A stretch of 64,000 bases of DNA from contig NZ_JAGGPQ010000010.1 of NCBI RefSeq assembly GCF_018613675.1, forward strand, positions 1 to 64,000. Reading direction: 5' to 3'. Of this stretch, positions 7,732 through 18,461 are shown one piece after another. Below the pieces are notes generated by a model. That model was given only the letters and a program-made list of their open reading frames with translations, was not told where the DNA came from and did not search any database. Origin of the DNA: Arthrobacter sp. ISL-85. GTDB taxonomy: Bacteria > Actinomycetota > Actinomycetes > Actinomycetales > Micrococcaceae. The first letter of the stretch is position 1. Each line of letters starts with the position of its first letter. The position numbers and the translations under genes are program-made.

Positions 7732-8754
7732 TCAGTCTGCGGCACCAAGGTTTCCGGCATGCACGACGGCGCCACTCGCCGTCGTATCTTCCTTCAGCAT
7801 CCAGCCCACCCGCTTGACCGTCCGCAGCATCACCGCGCTCTCAACGATTTCGATGCCGGGCACCTTCTGCTGCAGCGCCAATTCAGCGGACATGACGTCC
7901 GCCAGCGTGTGCAGCCACATGATGATCACAAAATTTGTGGGTCCGGTAGTGGAGGCGCTCAACCGTACATTGCTGATGGTGCGGATCCCGGCGGCGGCTG
8001 CCTCATGCTGGCCCGCCGGCACGTTCACGAACCATTGGCAGGTCACCGGGAACGATGAATAGCGTTGCGCGATTTCGCAACGGAAGGACAGGATGCCGCT
8101 GGCCAGCACCCGGTTCAACTGGCGCTGAACCGTGGCGGGATGGCGGCCCAGGGCCCGGGCAATATCGGCCGCAGTGGCCCGCCCGTCCCGGGACAGGAAC
8201 GGCAGCAGGTCGAGGTGGCTCTGCGGAAGCTGCCCGGCGGCCAGCCCGGATTCCTGGCTGGCCTGGGGCGCAAGCGTCCGGAGAGTGGCCAACTGGGAAC
8301 GGCTCAGGACATTGAGGCGCCAGTCGTCGCCGCTGCTGTGGAGGCGGGTGCACAGGGCCACCTGGTATTTGGTCAGCCCCTCGATGGTTTTCAGCTGTGA
8401 AACCACCTTTTCGCTAAATTCCTCCAATGAACGGGTGATGACGGTCAGCATGAGGTCCCGGTTGCTGGCCGCTTCCTCCACGGTGACTATCTCGGGTACG
8501 GCGGCAAGTTGTGCTGTGACGCTGTCCCGCCGGTTCATCTCGCAGTCAACGGCCACATAGGCCAGGAGCATCTGCTTCGGGTCCCCCGCCAGGTGCGCAG
8601 TCACCCACGCTGCGCCGTGCGAGGTCAAACGGTCCCAGCGTGCCGCAAGGGTTGTTGCATGCACGTCCAGCACTTTCGCAGCATCAGCCCAGCCAAGCCG
8701 CGGCGAGGCCTGCAGTACCTGGATCAAGGCAAGATCATCCTCGCTGAGCTCCAC
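7732..8754 (-). CDS. Tandem-domain Lrp/AsnC-family transcriptional regulator
   Basis: The 340-residue protein is about twice the length of a normal Lrp protein. It contains two HTH-plus-AsnC ligand-binding units: the first begins at LSEDDLALIQVLQASPRLGW, the second near residue 180 at SHLDLLPFLSRDGRATAADIARALG. I start it at GTG 8754, which has GGGAGG at 5-base spacing; the upstream ATG at 8838 has none. It is divergent from the M20 amidohydrolase and MFS permease, so it probably controls them in response to an amino-acid-like ligand. Such fused Lrp proteins are common in Actinobacteria. Confidence 0.85.
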   Translation of the reverse strand: MELSEDDLALIQVLQASPRLGWADAAKVLDVHATTLAARWDRLTSHGAAWVTAHLAGDPKQMLLAYVAVDCEMNRRDSVTAQLAAVPEIVTVEEAASNRDLMLTVITRSLEEFSEKVVSQLKTIEGLTKYQVALCTRLHSSGDDWRLNVLSRSQLATLRTLAPQASQESGLAAGQLPQSHLDLLPFLSRDGRATAADIARALGRHPATVQRQLNRVLASGILSFRCEIAQRYSSFPVTCQWFVNVPAGQHEAAAAGIRTISNVRLSASTTGPTNFVIIMWLHTLADVMSAELALQQKVPGIEIVESAVMLRTVKRVGWMLKEDTTASGAVVHAGNLGAAD

Positions 8755-8890
8755 CGAAACCTCCCTTACATTGCATGAATCCTGCCGCCAGCATGCCGTT
8801 GCAGAATAATTCCTGCGCTTTTTCCGGATGTGAACCACGCCACTTCAGAATAGTCCCCAAGCCCTGATGCCTATTGCCAAGGAGTGCCAC

Positions 8891-10159
8891 GTGCCCATTA
8901 CCGACGACGCCAAAGACCTGCAGGATGACCTGGTCCGCCTGCGCCATGACTTTCACCGGCAGCCGGAAATCGGGCTCCACCTCCCGCGCACCCAGGAGAA
9001 GGTCCTCGAAGCACTGGACGGGCTCCCCTTCGAGATCACGCTGGGCAAAGAGACGACGTCGGTCACCGCGGTTCTGCGCGGCGGAAACCTGGGCGCGGGG
9101 CAACGCGGCGCCGGGCAACGGGACTCCGGCCAGCCGGGCGAAGAGAGCCATGCCCGGCCCGCCGTCCTCCTCCGCGCCGACATGGACGGGCTGCCCGTCC
9201 AGGAAAAGACCGGAGTGGAGTTCACTTCCCGGGCTGACGGCGCCATGCACGCGTGCGGCCACGACCTGCACACCTCCATGCTCGCCGGAGCCGCCACCCT
9301 CCTGGCTGAGAAAAGGCACCAACTGCAGGGCGACGTCGTCCTCATGTTCCAGCCGGGCGAGGAAGGCTGCGACGGCGCCGGTTACATGCTCCGCGAGGGC
9401 GTCCTGGACGCAGCCGGACGCCGCGTCCAGGCCGCATACGGCATGCACGTGTTCTCCTCCCTGGAGCCGCACGGCACCTTTTGCACCAAGCCGGGCGTCA
9501 TGCTCAGCGCCTCGGACGGGCTTGAAGTCACGGTGCTCGGCGCCGGCGGCCATGGCTCGGCACCGCACTCCGCCAAGGATCCCGTCACGGTGGCCGCGGA
9601 AATGGTGACAGCCCTCCAGGTGATGGTGACCCGCCAGTTCAACATGTTCGACCCCGTGGTCCTGTCCGTCGGCGTGCTGCACGCCGGGACCAAACGGAAC
9701 ATCATCCCGGAGTCGGCCCGCATCGAGGCAACAATCCGGACTTTTTCGGAAGCGTCGCGCCTGAAGATGATGGACGCCGTGCCCCGCCTGCTCAAGGGGA
9801 TCGCTGCCGCACATGGGGTGGAAGTCGCCGTCGACTACCTGCAGGAATACCCCCTCACCATCACCAACGAGGACGAAACACACACCGCCGAAAAGGTAAT
9901 CACGGAGCTGTTCGGCGAGCGCCGCCTCGCACGCTGGGCCACCCCGCTCAGCGGATCGGAGGACTTCTCCCGCGTGCTGGCCGAGGTACCAGGCACGTTC
10001 GTCGGGCTCAGCGCCGTGGCCCCGGGCGGCGACCCGGACGCCTCGCCGTTCAACCACTCACCGTACGCAACATTTGACGACGCCGTGCTGTCGGACGGGG
10101 CCGCACTCTACGCGGAACTCGCCATCTCGCGGCTGGCCGCCCTTTCCAACGCATCCTGA
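8891..10159 (+). CDS. M20-family amidohydrolase (hippurate/N-acyl amino acid hydrolase type)
   Basis: A 422-residue M20D-type peptidase. It shows ADMDGLPVQEKTG, HACGHDLHTSML and QPGEEGCDGAGYML, which hold the Cys/His/Glu residues binding the metal pair, then a dimerisation domain and a C-terminal SGSEDFS segment. Enzymes of this family hydrolyse N-acyl amino acids or similar amides in the cytosol. The start is GTG 8891 with AAGGAG seven bases upstream; the ATG at 8867 overlaps this site and is less likely. It is followed after 88 bases by an MFS permease, which suggests uptake and hydrolysis of the same compound. Confidence 0.88.
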   Translation: MPITDDAKDLQDDLVRLRHDFHRQPEIGLHLPRTQEKVLEALDGLPFEITLGKETTSVTAVLRGGNLGAGQRGAGQRDSGQPGEESHARPAVLLRADMDGLPVQEKTGVEFTSRADGAMHACGHDLHTSMLAGAATLLAEKRHQLQGDVVLMFQPGEEGCDGAGYMLREGVLDAAGRRVQAAYGMHVFSSLEPHGTFCTKPGVMLSASDGLEVTVLGAGGHGSAPHSAKDPVTVAAEMVTALQVMVTRQFNMFDPVVLSVGVLHAGTKRNIIPESARIEATIRTFSEASRLKMMDAVPRLLKGIAAAHGVEVAVDYLQEYPLTITNEDETHTAEKVITELFGERRLARWATPLSGSEDFSRVLAEVPGTFVGLSAVAPGGDPDASPFNHSPYATFDDAVLSDGAALYAELAISRLAALSNAS

Positions 10160-10247
10160 ACCAAGCCCTTCCACAACTAGCAACCTCCCCACCCCGGCAG
10201 CAGCGCCGCTGCCCACTCCCACAGACCAACCGACCAGGAAGAAGACC

Positions 10248-11537
10248 ATGTCCGTTGCAGTAAGCAAGCCCCGGGCGGGGCGCATGTCCACCGCCAAGAC
10301 CATCGTCGGCACCGGCATCGGCAACGCCGTTGAGTGGTACGACTGGGCCATCTACGCCACATTTACCCCGTTCATCGCCAGCCAGCTGTTCAGCAAGGAG
10401 GACCCGGCGTCGGCGGTGCTGTCCACCCTGGCGATCTTCGCCGTCGGCTTCGTGGCCCGGCCCTTCGGCGGCTTCCTCTTCGGCTGGATCGGCGACCGGG
10501 TGGGCCGGAAGACGTCGATGACCTTCGCCGTCGGCCTCGCCTCGCTGGGCAGCCTGATGATCGGCGTCGCCCCTACCTTCGCCAGCGTGGGCGCTTTCGC
10601 CTCACTGCTGCTCCTGGTGGCCCGGCTGGTACAGGGCCTGGCCCACGGCGGCGAGCTGCCGTCGTCGCAAACGTACCTCTCGGAGATGGCACCCAAGGAG
10701 CACCGCGGCTTCTGGGCCACCCTGATCTACACGTCCGGCACCGTAGGCATTCTTTTCGGCACGCTCCTGGGCGCCGTCCTGAACATGGCGCTGAGCACGG
10801 AGGCGATGAACGCGTGGGGCTGGCGCGTGCCGTTCCTGATCGGCGCGGCCATGGGCCTGTACGCGCTCATCATGCGCTCGCGCCTGCACGAAACCGAGGC
10901 GTTCCAAGGCGAGGCCGGCACCGCAAAGCGGGCCCCGATCTGGCCGCAGATCGTCCGCTACCGCAAGCAGGCCATGCAGGTGATCGGGCTGACGGTGGGC
11001 CTCACGGTGATCTACTACATCTGGGGTGTGGTGGCGCCAAGCTACGCCACTACCGCCCTGAAGATCGACCGGGGCGAGGCGCTGTGGGCAGGCGTGATCG
11101 CCAACATTGTCTTCATCGCCGCCCTGCCGGTGTGGGGAAAGCTCTCTGACCGCATCGGCCGCAAGAAGGTGCTGTGGGCCGGCGCCATCGGCTCAGCGGT
11201 GCTGCACTTCCCCATGACGTGGCTGCTGAAGGACTCCGCTTGGCAGCTGGCCGTGAGCATGTCCGTAATGCTGGTCTTCGTGGCCGCGAGCGCCGCCATT
11301 GTCCCCGCCGTGTACGCCGAGCTGTTCCCCACCTCGATCCGCACCGTGGGCGTGGGCGTCCCCTACTCCATCTGCGTGGCAGTGTTCGGCGGCACCGCAC
11401 CGTACCTGCAGCAGTGGCTGGGCTCCTCACTGGGTGCGCCGCAGGTATTCAATGTGTACGCCGTGCTGCTGCTGGTGATCAGCGCGGCCTTCGTGTTCAC
11501 CATTCCCGAGACCAAGGGCAAGGACCTGACGCACTAG
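10248..11537 (+). CDS. MFS permease, metabolite:H+ symporter type
   Basis: A 429-residue, 12-helix transporter. It begins with GTGIGNAVEWYDWAIYATF, the start typical of the metabolite:H+ symporter (MHS) family. It has the loop motif GDRVGRKTSM between helices 2 and 3, and SDRIGRKKVL in the second half. ATG 10248 follows AGGAAGAAG. It most likely imports an organic acid or N-acyl amino acid for the upstream amidohydrolase; the Lrp regulator divergent from that gene is the likely controller. A strong terminator follows. Confidence 0.87.
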   Translation: MSVAVSKPRAGRMSTAKTIVGTGIGNAVEWYDWAIYATFTPFIASQLFSKEDPASAVLSTLAIFAVGFVARPFGGFLFGWIGDRVGRKTSMTFAVGLASLGSLMIGVAPTFASVGAFASLLLLVARLVQGLAHGGELPSSQTYLSEMAPKEHRGFWATLIYTSGTVGILFGTLLGAVLNMALSTEAMNAWGWRVPFLIGAAMGLYALIMRSRLHETEAFQGEAGTAKRAPIWPQIVRYRKQAMQVIGLTVGLTVIYYIWGVVAPSYATTALKIDRGEALWAGVIANIVFIAALPVWGKLSDRIGRKKVLWAGAIGSAVLHFPMTWLLKDSAWQLAVSMSVMLVFVAASAAIVPAVYAELFPTSIRTVGVGVPYSICVAVFGGTAPYLQQWLGSSLGAPQVFNVYAVLLLVISAAFVFTIPETKGKDLTH

Positions 11538-11551
11538 CCTCTTTCGCTGAC

Positions 11552-11593
11552 ACGCAGGTCCCCGGCACACTTCTTCGTGCCGGGGACCTGCGT
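11552..11593. terminator. Hairpin terminator between convergent genes
   Basis: A perfect 17-bp inverted repeat (11552-11568 with 11577-11593) with an 8-base loop, placed between the convergent MFS and MBL genes. It probably acts in both directions. Confidence 0.8.
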
Positions 11594-11601
11594 GCGTTTC
11601 C

Positions 11602-12345
11602 TTAGTGGGCACCGATCCTCAGTGCCTCCCGCACCGCCTCTTCCGCACCAGCTTTCCAGGGCTCGCCGTGCCCGGGCAGTAGCGTGGTGGCTCCAGTAGC
11701 GGCAATGGCGTCCAGCGATGCCAGCGCCTGCCCAGTGTCCTTGGTGGCGGCGGACGCCACGATCTGCGGGCCGGTCTTCCCGGTGTAGGGGTCCAGCGTC
11801 ACCAGGGCATCGCCGGTCAGGAGGACGCCGCGGTCCGGCAGGTGCAGGATGCAGTGCCCGTCCGTGTGGCCGGGGGTATGGACGACGCCGGGACGGCCGG
11901 TGAGTGCGTCAGCCACGCCGGTGCCCAGCGGCTGGGTATCGGAAACACCTTTGACGGCCAAGGCACCGGCCGCTGCCATGCTGCCGAGCCTGGGCAGGGA
12001 CCTGGGGTGGGTGAAGGGATAGAGGAAGCGGTTGCGCTGCGGCTTGTAGCGGTAGGGGTGGGCCGCCAGGCGGGCGTCCTTCGCGTGGACGAGCACCGGG
12101 ATCCCCCACTGTTTGTGGGCGCGCAGCGCAAACCCGACGTGGTCGAAGTGGCCGTGGGTGAGGACCAGGGCTTTAATGTCCTGCGGCCGCCGGTTCCGTT
12201 CCTCGAGGAGCTGCGTGAGCATGGGCCACATGCTGGGCAGGCCTGCATCCACCAGGGTCACGCCGTGGTGGTCCTCGATCAGGTAGCAGTTGACGTTGGC
12301 GTGCGTTATCAGGTGAACGCCGTCTGCGACGTTGGGGATGATCAT
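11602..12345 (-). CDS. MBL-fold metallo-hydrolase
   Basis: A 247-residue metallo-beta-lactamase-fold protein. Ligand motifs are LTHGHFDHVGF, HTPGHTDGHCILHL, LTGDALV and a terminal LLPGHGEPW. It has no signal peptide and is probably cytosolic. The ATG at 12345 has GGAG at normal spacing. It resembles glyoxalase II-like hydrolases; no neighbour suggests a substrate. Confidence 0.82.
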   Translation of the reverse strand: MIIPNVADGVHLITHANVNCYLIEDHHGVTLVDAGLPSMWPMLTQLLEERNRRPQDIKALVLTHGHFDHVGFALRAHKQWGIPVLVHAKDARLAAHPYRYKPQRNRFLYPFTHPRSLPRLGSMAAAGALAVKGVSDTQPLGTGVADALTGRPGVVHTPGHTDGHCILHLPDRGVLLTGDALVTLDPYTGKTGPQIVASAATKDTGQALASLDAIAATGATTLLPGHGEPWKAGAEEAVREALRIGAH

Positions 12346-12475
12346 GCCGGAACTCCATTCGGGTGGGCGAAGAACTGGGTCACTGCACAGCGCTGGTCAC
12401 TGAATACCAGGAAAGTACCCAGCAATGATGGGGCTGAAGCTGCGGCTTCGAGCTGTAAGAACTCCTGGAGTGACG

Positions 12476-13351
12476 CTAACTCCGGGCAGCGGTGGGAAGC
12501 ACCAGCAGGTAGCCGGCCGCCAGGCCACTGCTCCAGCGCCGCGGCTCGCGGACCACGAACTGTATGGCCAATTGCTCCGGCGTGAGCAGTGCATTGGGCG
12601 CCGGCGATGGGCCCCACTGACCGCTCCCATAGGGGTAGAGCGGGTCGAGGACGCGGATGCCGGTCACGGAAGAATCCGGGAACTGGCGGGGATCGCCCAC
12701 CGATTCGAATCCACTCATCACCCAGGCGTGGCGGCCGCTCCACATCACCAGGCCCACCGGCCGGCCCGTCTCCGTGATGGCACGGGCGGCCGTCCGGAGT
12801 GCTTCTTCATAGCCCGGGATGCTCACGACAGCGTACGGCCCCATTCCCGCCTCCGTCAGCACCTGCGCCCAGCCGAAGGGGTTGGCACCGTTGAAAGAGT
12901 CGGAGGAGCGGGCGCGGGCCATCTCCCACAGCTCATTCTGCTGCGTCCGGTCAGCCCAGGTGCCGCCGCCGGTGTCGTCAATCAGGTTGTGTGCCATCTG
13001 GATGCTGGCCGCCACGCACCAGTCGAAGGTGTACTGGGGAACGAAGTCCCCCTCCCGGTACAGATCGAGGGCGAACGGCTGGGGCGCCGGGGCGGGAGCG
13101 GGCGCAGGTGTGGGGGCCACCGTCCAGGCAGGATCCGCCGCAGGGATGGTTGCCTGCGGCGGAGCGAGGGCAGTGTCGGCCGCGCCGGGCGGGGAGCCTG
13201 CAGTACCGGCCGTGGTGGTTGCCGCTGGCGAGGTTGCTGCCGCTGGCGAAGCGGTCGGAGACTGCTCCAGGCCCGCCCCCTGCGTGCAAGCAGTAAGGAA
13301 TCCGGCCAGGGCCAGGAGCCAGGCCAGAAGACGCAGACGGCCACCGGTCAC
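12476..13351 (-). CDS. Lipoprotein with papain-like (C39-type) cysteine peptidase domain
   Basis: A 291-residue protein with a lipoprotein signal peptide and lipobox Leu-Thr-Ala-Cys22, then a 70-residue Ala/Pro/Thr-rich linker ending in an Ala-Pro repeat, and a globular domain. In that domain DWCVAAS places a Cys at 112 and RHAWVMSG a His at 208, the order expected for a C39 or papain-type thiol peptidase. GTG 13351 follows a GGAG site. It is probably anchored to the outer face of the membrane. Proteolytic activity is an inference; such domains can also be inactive cell-wall proteins. Confidence 0.7.
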   Translation of the reverse strand: MTGGRLRLLAWLLALAGFLTACTQGAGLEQSPTASPAAATSPAATTTAGTAGSPPGAADTALAPPQATIPAADPAWTVAPTPAPAPAPAPQPFALDLYREGDFVPQYTFDWCVAASIQMAHNLIDDTGGGTWADRTQQNELWEMARARSSDSFNGANPFGWAQVLTEAGMGPYAVVSIPGYEEALRTAARAITETGRPVGLVMWSGRHAWVMSGFESVGDPRQFPDSSVTGIRVLDPLYPYGSGQWGPSPAPNALLTPEQLAIQFVVREPRRWSSGLAAGYLLVLPTAARS

Positions 13352-13416
13352 GATCGCTCCAGTCCATTAGTATCGGGCGGGCTTTCCTCCTACCAGTCTC
13401 CTGCCGGCGCCTCCCC

Positions 13417-13482
13417 TTGACTACCCCACCCAACCTTCCTTACACTTTTCATAAAGCAGAATCTAAATTCCACAAAGCGGAA
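13417..13482 (+). promoter_or_regulatory. hyi promoter with two IclR-type operators
   Basis: TTGACT (13417-13422) and TACACT (13441-13446), 18 bases apart, form a promoter. Directly downstream are two 15-base sites, 13447-13461 and 13468-13482. The second reads TTCCACAAAGCGGAA, a near-palindrome of TTCCGC-N3-GCGGAA. Their starts are 21 bases apart, about two helical turns. A similar pair lies upstream of uraD. IclR-family repressors often bind such palindromes, and an IclR gene starts at 27587. Confidence 0.55.
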
Positions 13483-13543
13483 AACGGTAAAGACGCCGGC
13501 AGCAAGGGAAGATAGATCAAAGCCCTCCCCGGAAGGACCTACG

Positions 13544-14344
13544 ATGACGTACACAGTGAACTGCTCCATCCTCCTCACGGAACTGCCCCTGCTCGAGCGC
13601 CCAGCAGCCGCAAAGGCAGCAGGCTTCGACGCCGTCGAGTTCTGGTGGCCCTTCGAGACCTCCGTTCCGTCGGACAGCGAGATCACCAAGTTCGAGAACG
13701 CCATCAAGGACGCCGGCGTCCAGCTCACGGGACTGAACTTCAACGCCGGCAACATGCCGGGCGGCGACCGGGGCCTGGTCTCCTGGAAGGGACGCTGCTC
13801 CGAGTTCAAGGACAACATTGACGTCGTAGCCGGCATCGGCGAGCGCCTGGGCTGCAAGGCCTTCAACGCCCTCTACGGCAACCGGCAGGACGACTTCACC
13901 CCGGAAGAGCAGGACGAGCTCGCCGTCAAAAACCTGGCTGCAGCGGCCGAAGGCGTCGCCCGCATCGGCGGCACCGTCCTCCTGGAACCCGTCAGCGGCG
14001 CACCCCGGTACCCGCTCCTCACCGCCGATGACGCACTCAAGGTCATCGCCCGCGTCAAGGAGGCAGCCGGCGTCGGCAACATCAAGCTCCTCGCCGACTT
14101 CTACCACCTGGCAGTCAACGGCGACGACGTCGAATCCGTCATCGAGAACCACGCCAGGGACTTCGGCCACATCCAGATCGCCGACAACCCCGGCCGCGGA
14201 GCACCCGGCACCGGCACCCTTCCCCTGGGCGAATGGATCGCCCGCAGCCGCGAACTCGGCTACGAAGGTTACATCGGCCTCGAGTACAAGGAACCGCAGG
14301 AAACGGCGTTCAGCTGGGCCATCCGAGAGCACGCCGCCAAGTAA
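13544..14344 (+). CDS. hyi: Hydroxypyruvate isomerase
   Basis: A 266-residue TIM-barrel of the xylose isomerase-like family. It shows the Hyi N-terminus (VNCSILLTELP), a GAGF-like substrate strand replaced by FDAVEFWWPF, a LEPVS segment, DFYHLAVNGDD, HIQIADNPGRGAPGTG and YEGYIGLEYKE. These carry the expected Glu/His metal ligands. It interconverts hydroxypyruvate and tartronate semialdehyde. First gene of the glyoxylate operon with glxR, gcl, glxK and allB; a GGAAGG site precedes ATG 13544. Confidence 0.92.
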   Translation: MTYTVNCSILLTELPLLERPAAAKAAGFDAVEFWWPFETSVPSDSEITKFENAIKDAGVQLTGLNFNAGNMPGGDRGLVSWKGRCSEFKDNIDVVAGIGERLGCKAFNALYGNRQDDFTPEEQDELAVKNLAAAAEGVARIGGTVLLEPVSGAPRYPLLTADDALKVIARVKEAAGVGNIKLLADFYHLAVNGDDVESVIENHARDFGHIQIADNPGRGAPGTGTLPLGEWIARSRELGYEGYIGLEYKEPQETAFSWAIREHAAK

Positions 14345-14432
14345 TCCCCACCCGCGACCCCGCCTCGCAAGCTCCGCCGGGGACCCCGGCGGGCGTGGGC
14401 CCATTCATTTGACTTCCAGAAAGAGAACCATC

Positions 14433-15311
14433 ATGAGCAACGTTGCAGTCATCGGCCTCGGAATCATGGGCCTGCCCATGGCCATCAACCTGGTCAAGGC
14501 CGGCCACACCGTCACCGGTTTCAACCGCAGCCAGGACAAGATCGACAAGCTGGTCTCGGAGGGCGGCAAGGGCGCCACGAGCATCGCGGACGCAGTGAAA
14601 GAGGCCGACGTCGTCATCACCATGGTGCCGGACTCCCCCGACGTCGAAGGCGTAGTCAGCGGCAAGGACGGCGTCTTCGCCAACGCCAAGCAGGGCACCC
14701 TGTGGATCGACGCCTCCAGCATCCGCCCGGACGTCGCCAAGCGCCTGTCCGATGACGCCCGCGAGGCCGGCATCCGCCCCCTCGACGCCCCGGTCTCCGG
14801 CGGCGAACAGGGTGCCATCGACGCGGTCCTCTCCATCATGGTGGGCGGCGACAAGGCGGATTTCGATGACGCGCAGGACGTCCTGAACGCCGTCGGCAAG
14901 ACCATCGTCCACGTCGGCCCCTCCGGCTCCGGCCAGACAGTCAAGGCCGCCAACCAGCTGATCGTCGCCGTCAACATCGAGGTCCTCGGCGAGGCCATCG
15001 CCTTCCTGGAGGCCTACGGCGTGGACACCGGTGCCGCCCTCAAGGTCCTCGGCGGCGGCCTGGCCGGCTCCAAGGTTTTGGACCAGAAGGGCCAGAAGAT
15101 GCTGGACCGCAACTTCGACCCCGGCTTCCGCCTGGCCCTGCACCACAAGGACCTCGGCATCGTCACTGCCGCCGCCCGGGAAGCCAATGTGGCCATCCCG
15201 CTTGGCGCCGTCGCCGCCCAGCTCGTCGCCGCCACCGTCAACCAGGGTGACGGCGGACTGGACCACTCCGGACTCTTCAAGCAGGTCCTGAAGTTTTCAG
15301 GCCGGGAGTAA
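14433..15311 (+). CDS. glxR: 2-hydroxy-3-oxopropionate (tartronate semialdehyde) reductase
   Basis: A 292-residue beta-hydroxyacid dehydrogenase. The N-terminal Rossmann motif is [12 protein letters not shown]; the substrate-binding segment is [11 protein letters not shown]; the catalytic Lys lies in the [10 protein letters not shown] region after GSGQTVK; and a C-terminal KDLGIV segment is present. It reduces tartronate semialdehyde to D-glycerate with NAD(P)H. ATG 14433 is preceded by AGAAAGAG. It follows hyi by 88 bases, which include a GC-rich hairpin, and supplies glycerate for GlxK. Confidence 0.93.
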   Translation: MSNVAVIGLGIMGLPMAINLVKAGHTVTGFNRSQDKIDKLVSEGGKGATSIADAVKEADVVITMVPDSPDVEGVVSGKDGVFANAKQGTLWIDASSIRPDVAKRLSDDAREAGIRPLDAPVSGGEQGAIDAVLSIMVGGDKADFDDAQDVLNAVGKTIVHVGPSGSGQTVKAANQLIVAVNIEVLGEAIAFLEAYGVDTGAALKVLGGGLAGSKVLDQKGQKMLDRNFDPGFRLALHHKDLGIVTAAAREANVAIPLGAVAAQLVAATVNQGDGGLDHSGLFKQVLKFSGRE

Positions 15312-15364
15312 CCCCAGGCCCGAAGCAGCCCCTCCTAAACGGGGCACTTCGACACGGAGACACC

Positions 15365-15393
15365 GGCCGCCGTCGTCAATGACGACGGCGGCC
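15365..15393. terminator. Strong intercistronic hairpin between glxR and gcl
   Basis: A perfect 13-bp inverted repeat (15365-15377 with 15381-15393) with a 3-base loop and no T-run. It may be a weak terminator or an mRNA-stabilising or processing element that tunes hyi-glxR expression against gcl. Which of these applies cannot be told from sequence. Confidence 0.5.
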
Positions 15394-15474
15394 ACCCCCA
15401 AAGTGCCCCGCGACGGTCGCGGGTTACTTCAGCACACCCAAAAACAGACTTTCCAAGCTTTCAAGGAGCACCCC

Positions 15475-17265
<1,791 letters not shown>

Positions 17266-17267
17266 CC

Positions 17268-18461
17268 ATGCGCATCGTGATCGCCCCGGACAAGTTCAAG
17301 GGATCGCTGTCCGCCCCGGAGGTGTGCAGCCACCTGGAAAAAGGCCTGCAGCGCGGGGCCGGCGGCAACCTGGACATCGTCCGGATTCCGGTGGCCGACG
17401 GCGGCGAGGGCACCCTCGACGCCGCCGTCGGCTCCGGCTTCACCCGCCGCACGGCAACGGTGAGCGGCCCCACCGCGCAACCGGTGGAGGCGGACTTCGC
17501 CGTCCGCGGGCATGAGGCAGTCATCGAAATGGCAACGGCGTCCGGCCTCACCCTGGTGCCCAGCGTCCGGAAGGGCGCGCGCCCGGATTCAGCGTCAGCC
17601 ACCACAGCCTCGTCCCTGGGCACGGGCCAGCTCATCCGGTCAGCGCTCGACGCTGGCTGCCGGCGGATCGTCCTGGGCGTGGGCGGCAGTGCCAATACCG
17701 ACGGCGGCGCGGGCCTTTTGCAGGGCCTCGGCGCCCGGTTCCTGGACAGCAGGAACAACGAGCTTCCCCCGGGCGGGGCTGCGCTGGCCAACCTGCACAG
17801 CATCGACTTCACCGATTTCGAGCCCCGTTTGGTGGACACCCGCTTCGTGCTGGCATCCGACGTGGACAACCCGCTGCTCGGCGCGCTGGGCGCCGCGGCG
17901 GTGTTCGGTCCGCAGAAGGGCGCCACACCCCAAGACGTCGGCATGCTCGACGCCGCCCTGGCCAGGTTTGTCGAAGTCCTGGCCAGGGAAATCGGATTCC
18001 GCGCTGTCAAGGCCGCCGAGGCTCCCGGAGCCGGGGCAGCCGGTGGCGTGGGCTACTCCGCCATCGCCGTCCTGGCCGCAACGCGGCGGCCAGGCATCGA
18101 CGTCGTCCTTGAATTCACCGGCCTGGCGGACCGCCTGGCCGGCGCAGACCTGGTGATCACCGGTGAAGGCAGCCTGGACGAGCAAAGCCTGCTGGGCAAG
18201 ACCCCCATGGGCGTTGCCCGGGCGGCATCCGCCCAGGGCGTTCCGGTCATTGCCGTCTGCGGCCGGACCACCCTGGACCATGACCAGGCCGCGGCGGCCG
18301 GATTCGACGACATTCATGCTTTGACGGCGCTCGAAACCGATGTAAACAGGTGCATAGCAGAGGCAGGACCGCTGCTGGAGCAGCTGGGCACCCAGATCAG
18401 TGCGGGGCTGGCAGCCAACAGGCCTGCCGCCGCAAGTACCAAGGAGGACCTCCGTGTCTGA
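17268..18461 (+). CDS. glxK: Glycerate kinase
   Basis: A 397-residue GarK/GlxK-family (glycerate kinase type 1) protein starting [16 protein letters not shown], with the typical [11 protein letters not shown] and [19 protein letters not shown] motifs and a [15 protein letters not shown] motif near the C-terminus. It phosphorylates D-glycerate to 2-phosphoglycerate, feeding lower glycolysis. It starts two bases after the gcl stop and its end overlaps allB by 8 bases, so it is co-transcribed and translationally coupled. The roughly 20-residue Ala-rich C-terminal tail is unremarkable. Confidence 0.92.
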   Translation: MRIVIAPDKFKGSLSAPEVCSHLEKGLQRGAGGNLDIVRIPVADGGEGTLDAAVGSGFTRRTATVSGPTAQPVEADFAVRGHEAVIEMATASGLTLVPSVRKGARPDSASATTASSLGTGQLIRSALDAGCRRIVLGVGGSANTDGGAGLLQGLGARFLDSRNNELPPGGAALANLHSIDFTDFEPRLVDTRFVLASDVDNPLLGALGAAAVFGPQKGATPQDVGMLDAALARFVEVLAREIGFRAVKAAEAPGAGAAGGVGYSAIAVLAATRRPGIDVVLEFTGLADRLAGADLVITGEGSLDEQSLLGKTPMGVARAASAQGVPVIAVCGRTTLDHDQAAAAGFDDIHALTALETDVNRCIAEAGPLLEQLGTQISAGLAANRPAAASTKEDLRV

